From positions 186,001 to 250,000 of the forward strand of contig NZ_PNXY01000001.1 in NCBI RefSeq assembly GCF_002879865.1: a DNA stretch of 64,000 nucleotides. Direction: 5' to 3'. Below are positions 55,473-64,000 of the stretch, in pieces (position 1 is the stretch's first letter; each line of letters starts with the position of its first letter). Made by a program: the position numbers and the translations under genes. The stretch is from Paraburkholderia rhynchosiae. GTDB lineage: Bacteria > Pseudomonadota > Gammaproteobacteria > Burkholderiales > Burkholderiaceae. The notes under the pieces are model-generated. The model did not search any database. It worked only from the letters and a program-made list of their open reading frames with translations, and was not told the DNA's origin.

Positions 55473-57356
55473 TCACGAAGCCCGCGTCATCTGCGCCGGC
55501 ACGCTGCGCAACGCGGTCGGCGTCGCTGGCTGATATTCCGACACCCAACGGCGCAAGTCGCGGCGAACTTCATCGTCGGTGGGAACGCGGTGCTGCATCA
55601 GCCACGGAAGCAGGTTGTCGATCAGGCTATCCGGCACTTCACGCGCCCGCGCGATGCGCAGTTTCGGATGCGGCGTGCGCGTCGTGGTTTCGTCGTCCGC
55701 GAGCAGTTCTTCATAGAGCTTTTCGCCCGGACGCAGGCCCGTGAACACCACGCGAATCTGCTCTTCGGTAAAACCGTACAGGCGGATCAAATCATGCGCA
55801 AGATCGGCGATGCGCACCGGCTTGCCCATGTCGAGAATGAAAATCTCGCCGCCATGCCCCATGCTCGACGCCTGCAGTACGAGTTGCGACGCTTCGGGAA
55901 TCGTCATGAAAAAGCGCGTGATTTCCGGATGCGTAACCGTGACGGGACCGCCGCGCGCGATCTGCTCCTGGAACTTCGGAATCACGCTGCCCGCGCTGCC
56001 GAGCACATTGCCGAAGCGCACGGTTTCGAACTGCGTGCGCCGCGTGCCCTGCTGTTGCAGCGACGAACACACCATTTCCGCGAGGCGCTTGCTTGCGCCC
56101 ATCACGTTGGTCGGATTGACGGCTTTGTCGGTGGAAATCAGTACGAAGCGGGCGACGTCGTGACGGATTGCCGCGCGTGCCACGCGATAGGTGCCGAGCA
56201 CGTTATTTCGCACCGCCTGCCACGCGTTCACTTCTTCCATCAGCGGCACATGCTTGTAGGCCGCCGCGTGGAAGACGATATGCGGGCTGTAGCGCGCCAT
56301 GACCTGGTCGAGCAGCAGTGAATCTTTCGCGTCGCCGATGATCGGCACCACCGACACTTCCGGATACCTGTCGGTCAGCTCTTCGTTGAGCCGGTAGATG
56401 GAGAACTCGGAGACGTCGAACGCAACCAGTTGGACCGGGCCGAAGCGCAAAATCTGCCGGCACAGTTCCGAGCCGATCGAGCCGCCTGCGCCGGTCACCA
56501 TCACAACGCGGTTCTTCAGCAGCGCTTCGACGTGATCGGTGTCGATCATGACCGGATCGCGACCCAGCAGGTCTTCCAGGTCAATGTGGCGCACGCGGGA
56601 GAGGAACGCCTGACCTTGCGTGAGCGGCGTCAGCGCCGGCAGCGTCATCGCGCGAACGCCAGCGCGCACGCACAGCGTTGCAATGCGCCGGTGCGCTTCT
56701 ACCGAAGCCGACGGCACGGCAATGATCACGTGCTCGACTTTCAGATCGGCGGTGATCTTCTGCAGATCGCTGATCGCGCCGAGCACGCGGTAGCCGTATA
56801 TTTCGCGGCCCTGCTTGACGGCATCGTCGTCGAGCAGACCCGCAAGACGCCATTCGCCGGAGCGCTTCAACTCACGCACAAGGTTCGCGCCCGCGTTGCC
56901 CGCGCCCAGCACGAGCACCGGCTTGCCCTGGCCGACGAGGCCGCCGTAGCGATAGAACTCCTTGGCCGCGCGATAAAGCGCGCGTGAGCCGCCCATCGCG
57001 AGGAACAGCAGCATGGGCGAGACGATCAACACCGAGCGCGGCACCACAGGTGCCGGCTGCAACAGCGCCGATCCGATCATGACGACGAGCGCGCCGACGC
57101 CGATCGCTTTGGCGATCCGCACGAGGTCGGGCAAGCTCGCAAAGACCCACATGCCCCGATACAGGCCGTAGCTGCGGAACATCACGGCGTAGATCAGCAG
57201 CACCCAGATTAGTGCATGCAAGCCGCTCGACCAGAAGGGCCCCGGCACCGGGCCGTTGAAGCGGATCACATAGGCCAGCAGCCAGGCGAGAGCCACCGCG
57301 CATAGGTCGAACGCAAACGCACTGAACGAAAGCCATCGGGCTTTGAATCTTTTCAT
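55473..57356 (-). CDS. WbpM/CapD-type nucleotide-sugar 4,6-dehydratase
   Basis: A 627-residue membrane-anchored enzyme. Four N-terminal hydrophobic segments (about 10-125) are followed by a first Rossmann domain (LVLGAGNAGANLVREL, 149-164) and the catalytic SDR domain (VTGAGGSIGSELCRQIL, 288-303). The active-site region is ISTDKAVNPTNVMGASKRLAEM, with Met in place of the usual Tyr, as in WbpM/FlaA1. It likely converts UDP-GlcNAc to the 4-keto-6-deoxy sugar. It follows the WbpL- and WbpV-like genes in a minus-strand operon. Confidence 0.93.
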   Translation of the reverse strand: MKRFKARWLSFSAFAFDLCAVALAWLLAYVIRFNGPVPGPFWSSGLHALIWVLLIYAVMFRSYGLYRGMWVFASLPDLVRIAKAIGVGALVVMIGSALLQPAPVVPRSVLIVSPMLLFLAMGGSRALYRAAKEFYRYGGLVGQGKPVLVLGAGNAGANLVRELKRSGEWRLAGLLDDDAVKQGREIYGYRVLGAISDLQKITADLKVEHVIIAVPSASVEAHRRIATLCVRAGVRAMTLPALTPLTQGQAFLSRVRHIDLEDLLGRDPVMIDTDHVEALLKNRVVMVTGAGGSIGSELCRQILRFGPVQLVAFDVSEFSIYRLNEELTDRYPEVSVVPIIGDAKDSLLLDQVMARYSPHIVFHAAAYKHVPLMEEVNAWQAVRNNVLGTYRVARAAIRHDVARFVLISTDKAVNPTNVMGASKRLAEMVCSSLQQQGTRRTQFETVRFGNVLGSAGSVIPKFQEQIARGGPVTVTHPEITRFFMTIPEASQLVLQASSMGHGGEIFILDMGKPVRIADLAHDLIRLYGFTEEQIRVVFTGLRPGEKLYEELLADDETTTRTPHPKLRIARAREVPDSLIDNLLPWLMQHRVPTDDEVRRDLRRWVSEYQPATPTALRSVPAQMTRAS

Positions 57357-57367
57357 TGCGTAGAACC

Positions 57368-58402
57368 TCAGGATTGCCCGGAACGAGACACATGGCGTCG
57401 CCAGTGCCGATCAATGCAAAGCCCCGCGACGACGAGCACGACGGCCCATGCGGCGACAACCAGCCATTGATTCGGGACAGCAAAATCCAGTGCCCATAAA
57501 GCAAGCATTATGCCCGCCGCCATGAAGAAATACCAAATGCGCGCCGTCGATGCATGCCCAACGCCGGACTGCACCAGTCTTTGATAGTAGTGTTCGCGGT
57601 GCGCTTGCCAAAATTTTTCGCCGCGCAGCAGGCGCTTGGCGAGCGTGACGGACGCGTCGCCGATGAACGGCGAGAAGCTCACCGCCGGAAACCAAACCGG
57701 CCACACGCCCTCGCGCCAGCCCCAGTAGCCGAGCGCGCCGGCGAGAAAGCCGAGTGGGATCGATCCGGCGTCGCCGAGAAAGATTCGCGCAGGGTGGAAG
57801 TTGAACAGAAGAAAGCCCGCTGCGGCGCCCGCCACCACGATAGATGCAATCGCGAGCGCGGGGTCCGGCTGGCTCGAAATCGACGCGGCGATCGCGTAGC
57901 CGCCGAAGCCGAACATCGCCATGCCGCCCGCCAGCCCGTCTGAGCCGTCCATGAAATTGTATAAATTGACCAGCCAGACAAGTAAAACTGCCATGGCCGC
58001 GAGAGCCCACCAGGAGACATCCGCCGGATAGACGATGATCAGCGCCGCCACCGCCGCCGCATGACCGCCGAAGCGCACGCGGGCTGGCAAGCCGCGGCGG
58101 TCGTCGATCTGCGACAGCGCCGCGAGCAGCGCCGCCGCCAGCGCGGGCAGCCAGAGCGCCGGCGCCGCAAACACCATCAGCACGACGGCGACCGGCACAA
58201 TACCCCAACCGCCGACGCGCGGCGTGGGGCGCGTATGCAGCGAGCGGTCGTTGGGAATGTCGGTGGCAAGACGCCAGGCGAGGCCGGTTTTGAGCAGCGC
58301 GTACAGGATCGCCGCGCACGCGCACAGCGCGACGGCGCCCCACAGGAGCAAAACAATGGCGTGATGGCCAGTGTAATGAGCGGAAAGCGAAGCAAGTGGC
58401 AT
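57368..58402 (-). CDS. WbpL-like undecaprenyl-phosphate sugar-1-phosphate transferase
   Basis: A 344-residue membrane protein of the MraY/WecA family. Motifs are HTRPTPRVGGWGIVPV, NLYNFMDGSDGLAGG, FLGDAGSIPLGFLAG and the His loop AHREHYYQRLVQSG. The protein proper begins at the ATG at 58402; the long open frame upstream is antisense-like Arg-rich sequence over the epimerase gene. Next to WbpV- and WbpM-like genes it probably loads a FucNAc- or QuiNAc-1-phosphate as first sugar, by analogy with Pseudomonas B-band O-antigen. Confidence 0.9.
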   Translation of the reverse strand: MPLASLSAHYTGHHAIVLLLWGAVALCACAAILYALLKTGLAWRLATDIPNDRSLHTRPTPRVGGWGIVPVAVVLMVFAAPALWLPALAAALLAALSQIDDRRGLPARVRFGGHAAAVAALIIVYPADVSWWALAAMAVLLVWLVNLYNFMDGSDGLAGGMAMFGFGGYAIAASISSQPDPALAIASIVVAGAAAGFLLFNFHPARIFLGDAGSIPLGFLAGALGYWGWREGVWPVWFPAVSFSPFIGDASVTLAKRLLRGEKFWQAHREHYYQRLVQSGVGHASTARIWYFFMAAGIMLALWALDFAVPNQWLVVAAWAVVLVVAGLCIDRHWRRHVSRSGQS

Positions 58403-58413
58403 CAAAAGTACGT

Positions 58414-59373
58414 TCAGTGCGTGGCGCGATACCAGGCCGCCGTTTCCAGCAGGCCATGTTCGACCGTATGCGGCGGATACCAGCCGAGGCGTTCGCAAAT
58501 GTGCGAACTGTCGAGGCGCAATTCGCCGATCAGACGGCCGACACGCGCCGAGCGGCCGGTCAGCCGGCCGGCAAGACGCAGCATCCCGACCGGGACCGGC
58601 ACGAGACGCGCGGGCGCATGCAATTGCGTGGCGAGCGCTCTCGCGAGTTCGCAGACGCTTAGATCGCGGCCGTCGGTGACGTTGAAGGTCTGACCGGCAG
58701 CGCGTGGATCGGTCGTGCAATGGACCAGCGCGTCCGCGAGGTTATCGACGAACACGAGGCTGCGGCGCGCGTGAACCGAACCGAGCGGCAACGGAACGCC
58801 TCGCGCGATGGCATCCATCAGTTGCAGGAAGTTGGCGCGCACGCCTGGGCCGTAGACCAGCGGGGGCCGCACAATCACGATTTCGAGGCCCGACTCCCGG
58901 CCATATTCAAGTAGCGCATATTCGGCTTCGAGCTTGGAAATGCCGTAGGGATCGGCGGGGGCCGGCTTGTCGGTTTCCGCAATGGGCCGGCCGGCGCTGC
59001 TCTCGGCCACCGCCTTGATGCTGCTCACGAAGACGAAGCGGCGCGCGCCCGCGCGGCGCGCCGCCGCGGCGACTCGCAACGCGCCGGTGACATTGGTCGC
59101 GCGGTACGCCGCGAGCGGATCGGCCGTGGTTTCCCGCATCATGTGGACGCGGGCCGCGAGATGGATCACCGCGTCGCATGGCATGCCCATGGGCCAGCGC
59201 CCTTCGAGACCGTGGAAGTCGTCCCCGTCGAAGAGCCATTCGCGCACGCCCTCCGCAGCCGTCTGTGCGCCGCGCACCAGACCCGCGACCGTATCTCCGC
59301 GCTGCAGCAAGGCCTTCGACACCGCCTTGCCGACGAAGCCATTGGCGCCCGTCAAAAGCACGCGCTGGGTCAT
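58414..59373 (-). CDS. NAD-dependent epimerase/reductase (WbpV-like)
   Basis: A 319-residue extended SDR enzyme. NAD motif TGANGFVGKAVSKALLQRG (7-25), FVSSIKAVAESS, catalytic YGISKLEAE, and RPPLVYGPGVRANFLQLM. The WbpV/WbjF-type relatives reduce the 4-keto-6-deoxy-HexNAc made by WbpM. ATG at 59373 preferred over one 33 bases upstream. First gene of the minus-strand trio. Confidence 0.88.
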   Translation of the reverse strand: MTQRVLLTGANGFVGKAVSKALLQRGDTVAGLVRGAQTAAEGVREWLFDGDDFHGLEGRWPMGMPCDAVIHLAARVHMMRETTADPLAAYRATNVTGALRVAAAARRAGARRFVFVSSIKAVAESSAGRPIAETDKPAPADPYGISKLEAEYALLEYGRESGLEIVIVRPPLVYGPGVRANFLQLMDAIARGVPLPLGSVHARRSLVFVDNLADALVHCTTDPRAAGQTFNVTDGRDLSVCELARALATQLHAPARLVPVPVGMLRLAGRLTGRSARVGRLIGELRLDSSHICERLGWYPPHTVEHGLLETAAWYRATH

Positions 59374-59872
59374 GGACGCGCCTCTGAATCCGTCGGTACC
59401 GGCCATGTTCGCGAGCGCATTTGGGCGACGTTCGCCCCACCCCGGCACGGCGGGAAAGGCTGATGAGACACGATACAATCTGGCATCGGCGGCGGTGTTC
59501 AGGAAGTTTAGCTGGGAAGGTATTGTATGCGGGCAACTTCCGCTTCGGCCCCCTCGCGCCGATCTTGAGGTGCGGATTAGGCGCTAAAATGTGCCCGCAT
59601 CCGACCGGCCCGATGGGGCCGGCCACGGCCGAAAGCGGGTCAGCGGCCTCGGGCCGGGATAAAAAACGGGCGGCTGCCTCGCGAGTGCGGTCCAAACACT
59701 TCGTAACATCTCAAACATATTCGCGCATGTGGAATTCGTGGTTTCGATCCGACGTGCTCGACGACAGCACAATCAAAAGCTCGCCCCCGCGCGGCGTGAG
59801 CGTACAACGGCCCGCGCCCCGGCGAGGCGCAAATCCGTCTGAAGAAAACGTTTGAGCAAAAAGAGCCCACCT
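59374..59872. other. Divergent spacer with no supported gene
   Basis: This 499-base gap must contain promoters for both the minus-strand trio and the plus-strand glycosyltransferases. Possible -10 boxes are TACAAT on the minus strand (59522-59527) and TAAAAT on the plus strand (59585-59590), neither with a convincing -35. A hairpin CCGGCCC-GAT-GGGCCGG-type dyad lies near 59603. Open frames here have no recognisable product. Confidence 0.45.
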
Positions 59873-60844
59873 ATGAAAGTGCTGTTTGCCACCTACCCGA
59901 TGGCATTCCACACCCCCGGAGGCGGAGAAATCCAGTTGCTTGCCTATCATAAGCATCTGCCCGCGCATGGTGTGGACGTTACGCTATTCGACCCATGGAA
60001 TCCGCGGTTTCTCGAACACGACGTGGTTCATTTCTTTTCGTGCGTCGGTGGCTCGGTCCACTTCTGTAACTTTGTTAAACAGTTGGGCTTGCCGCTCGTC
60101 GTTTCGTCTAGCCTGTGGGTGACCGAGGAGACGAAGCATCTCTATCCGATCGGCGAAATTCATCATCAGTTTTCGCTTGCGGACCGCGTGGTCGCCAATT
60201 CGGAGATCGAGTGCGAGACGCTCGCGCGTATCTTCGACCTGCCGCGCGAGAAGTTCGTCAGCGTGCTCAACGGCGTCGAACAGAGTTTCTATGAGCCGGT
60301 TGCGCCAGAACTTTTTCGCGGCCAACTCGCGATCCATGACCGATTCATTCTGAACGTGGGCAATATCGAGCCGCGCAAGAACCAGCTGGCGCTTATCAAG
60401 GCCATGAAGTCGTTCCCCGAACTGAGGCTCGTGCTGATCGGCCACCAACGCGATCCCGAGTATGCGAAAGCCTGCTTCGCCGCAGGCGGCGACCAGGTCA
60501 TCTATGCGGGAACGCTCGCGCACGATTCGCCCGTGCTGCGCTCTGCGTACGCGGCATGCGAAGCGTTCGTGCTGCCCAGCACGCTGGAAACACCGGGACT
60601 CGCCGCACTCGAAGCTCACGCCGCGGGCGCTCGCCTCGCGGTCACGAAAGTTGGCTCTACCGAAGAATACTTCGCGGAGCACGTGGCCTATCTCGATCCG
60701 TCGAACGTCGGCAGCATTGCTCAGTCGATTCGCGACGCCCTCGCACATAAGCGCACCGGCACGTCGAGCACGGCGCGCGACCTGACGTGGCAAGCAGTCC
60801 TGTCACCCCTGAAAGACCTCTACGATTCCCTGCTAAGAAAATGA
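59873..60844 (+). CDS. Family 4 glycosyltransferase
   Basis: A 323-residue GT-B enzyme. It begins MKVLFATYPMAFHTPGGGEIQLLAYHK, has FILNVGNIEPRKNQLALIKAM as the donor-domain start, and the EX7E motif in PSTLETPGLAALEAHAAG. An upstream TTG (59852) is in frame but the homology begins at the ATG. The stop overlaps the next gene by 4 bases. It likely extends the polysaccharide whose precursors are made by the divergent trio. Confidence 0.9.
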   Translation: MKVLFATYPMAFHTPGGGEIQLLAYHKHLPAHGVDVTLFDPWNPRFLEHDVVHFFSCVGGSVHFCNFVKQLGLPLVVSSSLWVTEETKHLYPIGEIHHQFSLADRVVANSEIECETLARIFDLPREKFVSVLNGVEQSFYEPVAPELFRGQLAIHDRFILNVGNIEPRKNQLALIKAMKSFPELRLVLIGHQRDPEYAKACFAAGGDQVIYAGTLAHDSPVLRSAYAACEAFVLPSTLETPGLAALEAHAAGARLAVTKVGSTEEYFAEHVAYLDPSNVGSIAQSIRDALAHKRTGTSSTARDLTWQAVLSPLKDLYDSLLRK

Positions 60845-63012
60845 AATTCGATCTTCGTCCTCTGAACAACGTCGAGCAATCCTCGAACGCCGACTTTTCC
60901 TGGCAGGCAACCAACAACGACCCGCAGTTGGAACTGGTGGGTTGGGAGGCTCTGTCGGGGCGGGCCGCGCGCATTTCGTTCGAACTCAAGACCGACGCAA
61001 CGGCGGCATCGCCCTGCATGCTCTACGTCGACGCCGGTTCGGGCATGTCCGAGCATAGCGCGATCGGACTGAATGTCGACGCAAGCGGCAAGGTCGAACA
61101 AGACGTGGCGTTTCCCAAGCTCGCGGGCCCGATCCGCTTCGATCCGATCGCGCTGCCGGCGCTCTTTTCGGTGACCGGCCTCAAAATCCAGGTGCTGGAC
61201 GAGACCGAGTGCTCGCCGGAAATACTGGCGCGCGCGCGCCGCATCGCTGCATGGCGCGGCGGTCCTTTGCCGGCCACCGCGCCGATCGTCGGGGAGTCGT
61301 ATCAGCAATGGCTCGACTCGCACGAGCCGCCCAAGTCGATCTATCCGCAACTGCGCGAGCGTTCGAAAACATTTGCATTGCAGCCGAAGGTCAGCATCGT
61401 AATGCCGACGTACAACACGCCGGAGAAGTGGCTGCGCAAGGCGCTCGATTCAGTGATCGACCAGGTGTACGAGAACTGGGAGATCTGCATCGCCGACGAC
61501 TGCTCGACCAAACCCGAAGTCAAGGCGGTGCTCGACAGCTACGTCGCGAAGTACGGGGATCAGGTGAAGGTCGCGTATCGCACGACCAACGGCCACATCA
61601 GCGCGTCGAGCAACACGGCGTTGGAACTCGTCACGGGCGAGTTCGTCGGTCTGCTCGATCACGACGACGAACTGCATCCCCTCGCGCTCTATTGCGTGAT
61701 CGAAATGCTCAATGCGCACCCGGACGCGCAGCTTATCTATAGCGACGAAGACAAGATCTCGGAAGAAGGCGAGCGCTCGGACCCGTACTTCAAATGCGAC
61801 TTCAACTACGATCTGTTCCTGAGCCAGAACATGATCTCGCACTTTGGCGTATATAAGACGTCGGTGCTGCGCGACATCGGCGGTTTCCGTACCGGACTCG
61901 AAGGCTCGCAGGATTACGACTTGGCGCTGCGCGTGATCGATCGCGTCGGGCATGACGTGGTCTATCACGTTCCGCGCGCGCTGTATCACTGGCGCATCAT
62001 TCCCGAGAGCACGGCGAGCGGCCACGAAGCCAAGCCGTATGCGCACATCGCCGCCATGCGCGCGATCGACGACCATCTCGCGCGCAACAACATCAAGGCG
62101 CACACCATCCACGCGCCGGGCACGCACGCGTTCAACAAGGTCGTCTACGAACTTCCGGACGTGCTGCCTTCGGTGGAGATCATCATTCCGACGCGCGATT
62201 CGGCGGCACTCGTCGAGCAATGCGTGGAATCGGTGCGTCAGAAGTCGACGTACTCCAACTTCCGCATCACGATCATAGACAACGGTTCGGTCAAGCAGGA
62301 AACGCATGACCTGTTCGCTCGCCTGCAAACGGACGAGCGTATCAAGGTCGTGCGCGACGACTCGCCGTTCAATTACTCTGCGATCAACAACCGCGTCGCG
62401 CTCGCAAGCACCGCCGACTTCGTCTGTCTGATGAACAACGACATCGAAGTCATCAACGCGGACTGGCTGGAAGAAATGGTCTCGGTGGCGATTCAGGCGA
62501 ACGTCGGCGCGGTCGGTGCGAAGCTGCTGTATCCGGACGACACCATTCAGCACGGCGGCGTCGTGCTAGGCGTGGGCGGCATCGCGAGTCACGCGCACAA
62601 GCATTTTCCGAATACCATGGCCGGCTACTTCGCGCGCGCGCGTCTGCGCAATGCGATGAGCGCCGTCACCGCGGCCTGCCTGCTGATTCGCCAGTCGATC
62701 TACAAGGAAGTCGGCGGCCTCGATGAAGAGCTGCACGTCGCCTACAACGACATCGACTTCTGCCTGCGGGTGCGCAAAGCCGGTTATCGCAACGTGTGGA
62801 CGCCGTATGCGGAGCTCTATCACCACGAGTCGGCCACGCGCGGCGCGGAAGATACGCCCGAAAAAATCAGCCGCTTCAATCAGGAATCGGAACTGGTTCG
62901 CCAACGCTGGGGCGATCTGTTGATGAACGATCCGTACTACTCGCCCAACCTGACGTTGACGGCGGACGACTTTTCGTTCGCATGGCCTTCGAGGATTGCC
63001 GACCTTGCCTAA
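60841..63012 (+). CDS. Large glycosyltransferase with two family 2 domains
   Basis: A 723-residue protein. The first 190 residues form an unassigned beta-rich region (LVGWEALSGRAARISFEL), possibly carbohydrate-binding. GT2 domain 1 starts at PKVSIVMPTYNTPEKWLRKAL with IADDCSTKPE and DHDDELHP; domain 2 starts at PSVEIIIPTRDSAALVEQC with IIDNGS, CLMNNDIEVINADWLEEM and HVAYNDIDFCLRVRKAGYR. Both keep Asp motifs, so the protein may add two sugars. The start overlaps the preceding stop (ATGA). Confidence 0.9.
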   Translation: MKFDLRPLNNVEQSSNADFSWQATNNDPQLELVGWEALSGRAARISFELKTDATAASPCMLYVDAGSGMSEHSAIGLNVDASGKVEQDVAFPKLAGPIRFDPIALPALFSVTGLKIQVLDETECSPEILARARRIAAWRGGPLPATAPIVGESYQQWLDSHEPPKSIYPQLRERSKTFALQPKVSIVMPTYNTPEKWLRKALDSVIDQVYENWEICIADDCSTKPEVKAVLDSYVAKYGDQVKVAYRTTNGHISASSNTALELVTGEFVGLLDHDDELHPLALYCVIEMLNAHPDAQLIYSDEDKISEEGERSDPYFKCDFNYDLFLSQNMISHFGVYKTSVLRDIGGFRTGLEGSQDYDLALRVIDRVGHDVVYHVPRALYHWRIIPESTASGHEAKPYAHIAAMRAIDDHLARNNIKAHTIHAPGTHAFNKVVYELPDVLPSVEIIIPTRDSAALVEQCVESVRQKSTYSNFRITIIDNGSVKQETHDLFARLQTDERIKVVRDDSPFNYSAINNRVALASTADFVCLMNNDIEVINADWLEEMVSVAIQANVGAVGAKLLYPDDTIQHGGVVLGVGGIASHAHKHFPNTMAGYFARARLRNAMSAVTAACLLIRQSIYKEVGGLDEELHVAYNDIDFCLRVRKAGYRNVWTPYAELYHHESATRGAEDTPEKISRFNQESELVRQRWGDLLMNDPYYSPNLTLTADDFSFAWPSRIADLA

Positions 63013-64000
63013 TCTGGGAATCAACAAGAACAAGACCGCCTGGCTGGCTGAGTATCGCCATCCCTCGCCAGGCGAACTGTTTTGCCTGCCGAGCGCGATT
63101 TACTTTCTGATGAAGTTCAGAGCCGATCTCGCGCGCTTCAACTCGAAGGCGCTGAACGACCGGATCACGCTGTACTTCTGGTGGGAAATGACGGCGCGGG
63201 AAACCTATCCCGACTTCGAATGGGTTCTCCGTCACGAAGACGTCGAATATCTGCGGCAGCTCGACAACGAAACGCTGATCGAGCGGCATCCCGAGGCCGT
63301 GACGTATTGGCTGGGATCGAACGCGCCTAGCGTGCTCGACAGCAAGCATCTCGCTGAAACGCTGCTCGAACCGCAAACAGTGTTCGAGGAAGCCGAACTG
63401 CAATTGCCCCGGCTGATCACGATGATCGTCGGAAGCCGTGGCGATCTTTCGCAGGCATTCGATCTCGGCACGCTGAGCGGCTATCTGAATTGCCTCGACT
63501 GGTGGGAAGCGCATGGGCAGGATGCCTGCCGCAGAGTGACCTGGAGACCGCCCGTCTCGTGGCCGAAGCTGAGCGAGGCAACCGAGCCGAGGGGCGGTGC
63601 ACAAGCCGGCGCACTGCCCTTTCCGCGCTTTCTCGCGCTGATTACAGCGGAGCGGCACGATCTGCGCGGCGCGTTCGACCTCACTACGTTCATCGGTAGA
63701 CTGGCGTGCCTGAGCTGGTGGGAAGAGCACGGTCATCTTGAATATGCGCGCATCAAGTGGTCGCCGGCACCGATCGGCGGTGCAATGCTCGAACCCGTCG
63801 AACCCGTCAGCGACGGCGGCCTGCACGTGCCGCGCTTCATCTCGCTGATCATCGCTGAGCGGCCCGATCTGCAAAGTTCGTTCAATCTGCGAAGCTTCAC
63901 TGGCCGGCTCAGTTGCCTGTCATGGTGGCTCGAACATGGGCAACTCCAGTACCGCGCGATCAAGTGGGTGCCGCCCACGGCGCCGCGCAATCTCGTCGAG
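63005..64000 (+). CDS. Protein of tandem about 70-residue Trp-rich repeats (3' end outside window)
   Basis: At least 332 residues, continuing beyond the right edge. It starts at a TTG overlapping the preceding gene by 8 bases; no nearer ATG exists. Similar blocks begin at about residues 134, 206 and 275: LPRLITMIVGSRGDLSQAF, FPRFLALITAERHDLRGAF and VPRFISLIIAERPDLQSSF, each followed by a D/N-L-x-(T/S)-x-x-G-(R/Y)-L element, a C-L-x-W-W and H-G. A more diverged block with WW lies at 28-75. No glycosyltransferase domain is visible yet; one may follow downstream. The function is unknown, and a glycan-related role is suggested by context only. Confidence 0.75.
   Translation, partial: MPNLGINKNKTAWLAEYRHPSPGELFCLPSAIYFLMKFRADLARFNSKALNDRITLYFWWEMTARETYPDFEWVLRHEDVEYLRQLDNETLIERHPEAVTYWLGSNAPSVLDSKHLAETLLEPQTVFEEAELQLPRLITMIVGSRGDLSQAFDLGTLSGYLNCLDWWEAHGQDACRRVTWRPPVSWPKLSEATEPRGGAQAGALPFPRFLALITAERHDLRGAFDLTTFIGRLACLSWWEEHGHLEYARIKWSPAPIGGAMLEPVEPVSDGGLHVPRFISLIIAERPDLQSSFNLRSFTGRLSCLSWWLEHGQLQYRAIKWVPPTAPRNLVE

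Noticed and set aside
58403..58720. N-terminal extension of the WbpL-like protein by 106 residues.
   Set aside because: The extension overlaps the epimerase gene in another frame, is Arg-rich and lacks membrane segments; the family begins near the ATG at 58402.
59421..59855. A 144-codon plus-strand open frame in the divergent spacer.
   Set aside because: Mixed low-complexity composition, no family, and it spans the likely promoter region.

Overview
The window looks like the chromosome of a Burkholderiales bacterium, most likely Paraburkholderia or Burkholderia. I infer this from the high GC and strong GC bias at third codon positions, the gene neighbourhoods (cysI-DUF934-cysH, urtABCDE beside ureDABCEFG, DUF2844-DUF3443 pairs, waaC-kdoO-waaA) and the protein sequences. 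I see no rRNA, tRNA, CRISPR array, insertion sequence or phage gene. Gene identities rest on motif recognition by eye; no database search was run.

Layout. 1-4 kb: assimilatory sulfur reduction on the minus strand (cysH cut by the window edge, a DUF934 protein, cysI), divergent from a CysB-type LysR regulator. 4-10 kb: an orphan type I solute-binding protein, then an RND efflux adaptor-permease pair and a small unknown protein. 10-17 kb: a minus-strand sugar/polyol operon (LacI regulator, ABC ATPase, permease, binding protein, TIM-barrel isomerase, Gfo/Idh/MocA dehydrogenase) with a perfect 22-bp palindrome at its head. 17-21 kb: a Pcm-like methyltransferase, a rhodanese and a TolC-type outer-membrane protein in one plus-strand run, then a convergent alpha/beta hydrolase. 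21-25 kb: two tandem copies of a DUF2844-DUF3443 exported-protein pair, each closed by a terminator.

25-40 kb is a nitrogen region: a class III aminotransferase divergent from the urea transporter urtABCDE, then ureD, an extra amino-acid-type binding protein, and ureABCEFG. Sigma-54 promoter sequences stand before urtA and before the inserted binding protein. This suggests NtrC-type nitrogen control of urea uptake, urea hydrolysis and amino-acid scavenging.

40-64 kb is cell-envelope carbohydrate. The minus strand carries LPS inner-core genes (waaA, Kdo 3-hydroxylase, waaC, separately terminated phosphohexomutase). The plus strand carries a flippase, two glycosyltransferases and galE. A lower-GC insert follows, with a HAD-UbiA fusion and an SMR-type membrane protein, possibly a lipid-linked pentose donor module. 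After a chemoreceptor comes a second glycan set: a WecA-like transferase, the WbpM/WbpL/WbpV-type trio for a 6-deoxy-N-acetylhexosamine, two large glycosyltransferases, and a protein built of about 70-residue repeats that runs off the right edge.

The most unusual items are the HAD-UbiA/SMR pair, the binding protein with its own sigma-54 promoter between ureD and ureA, and the repeat protein at the right edge.
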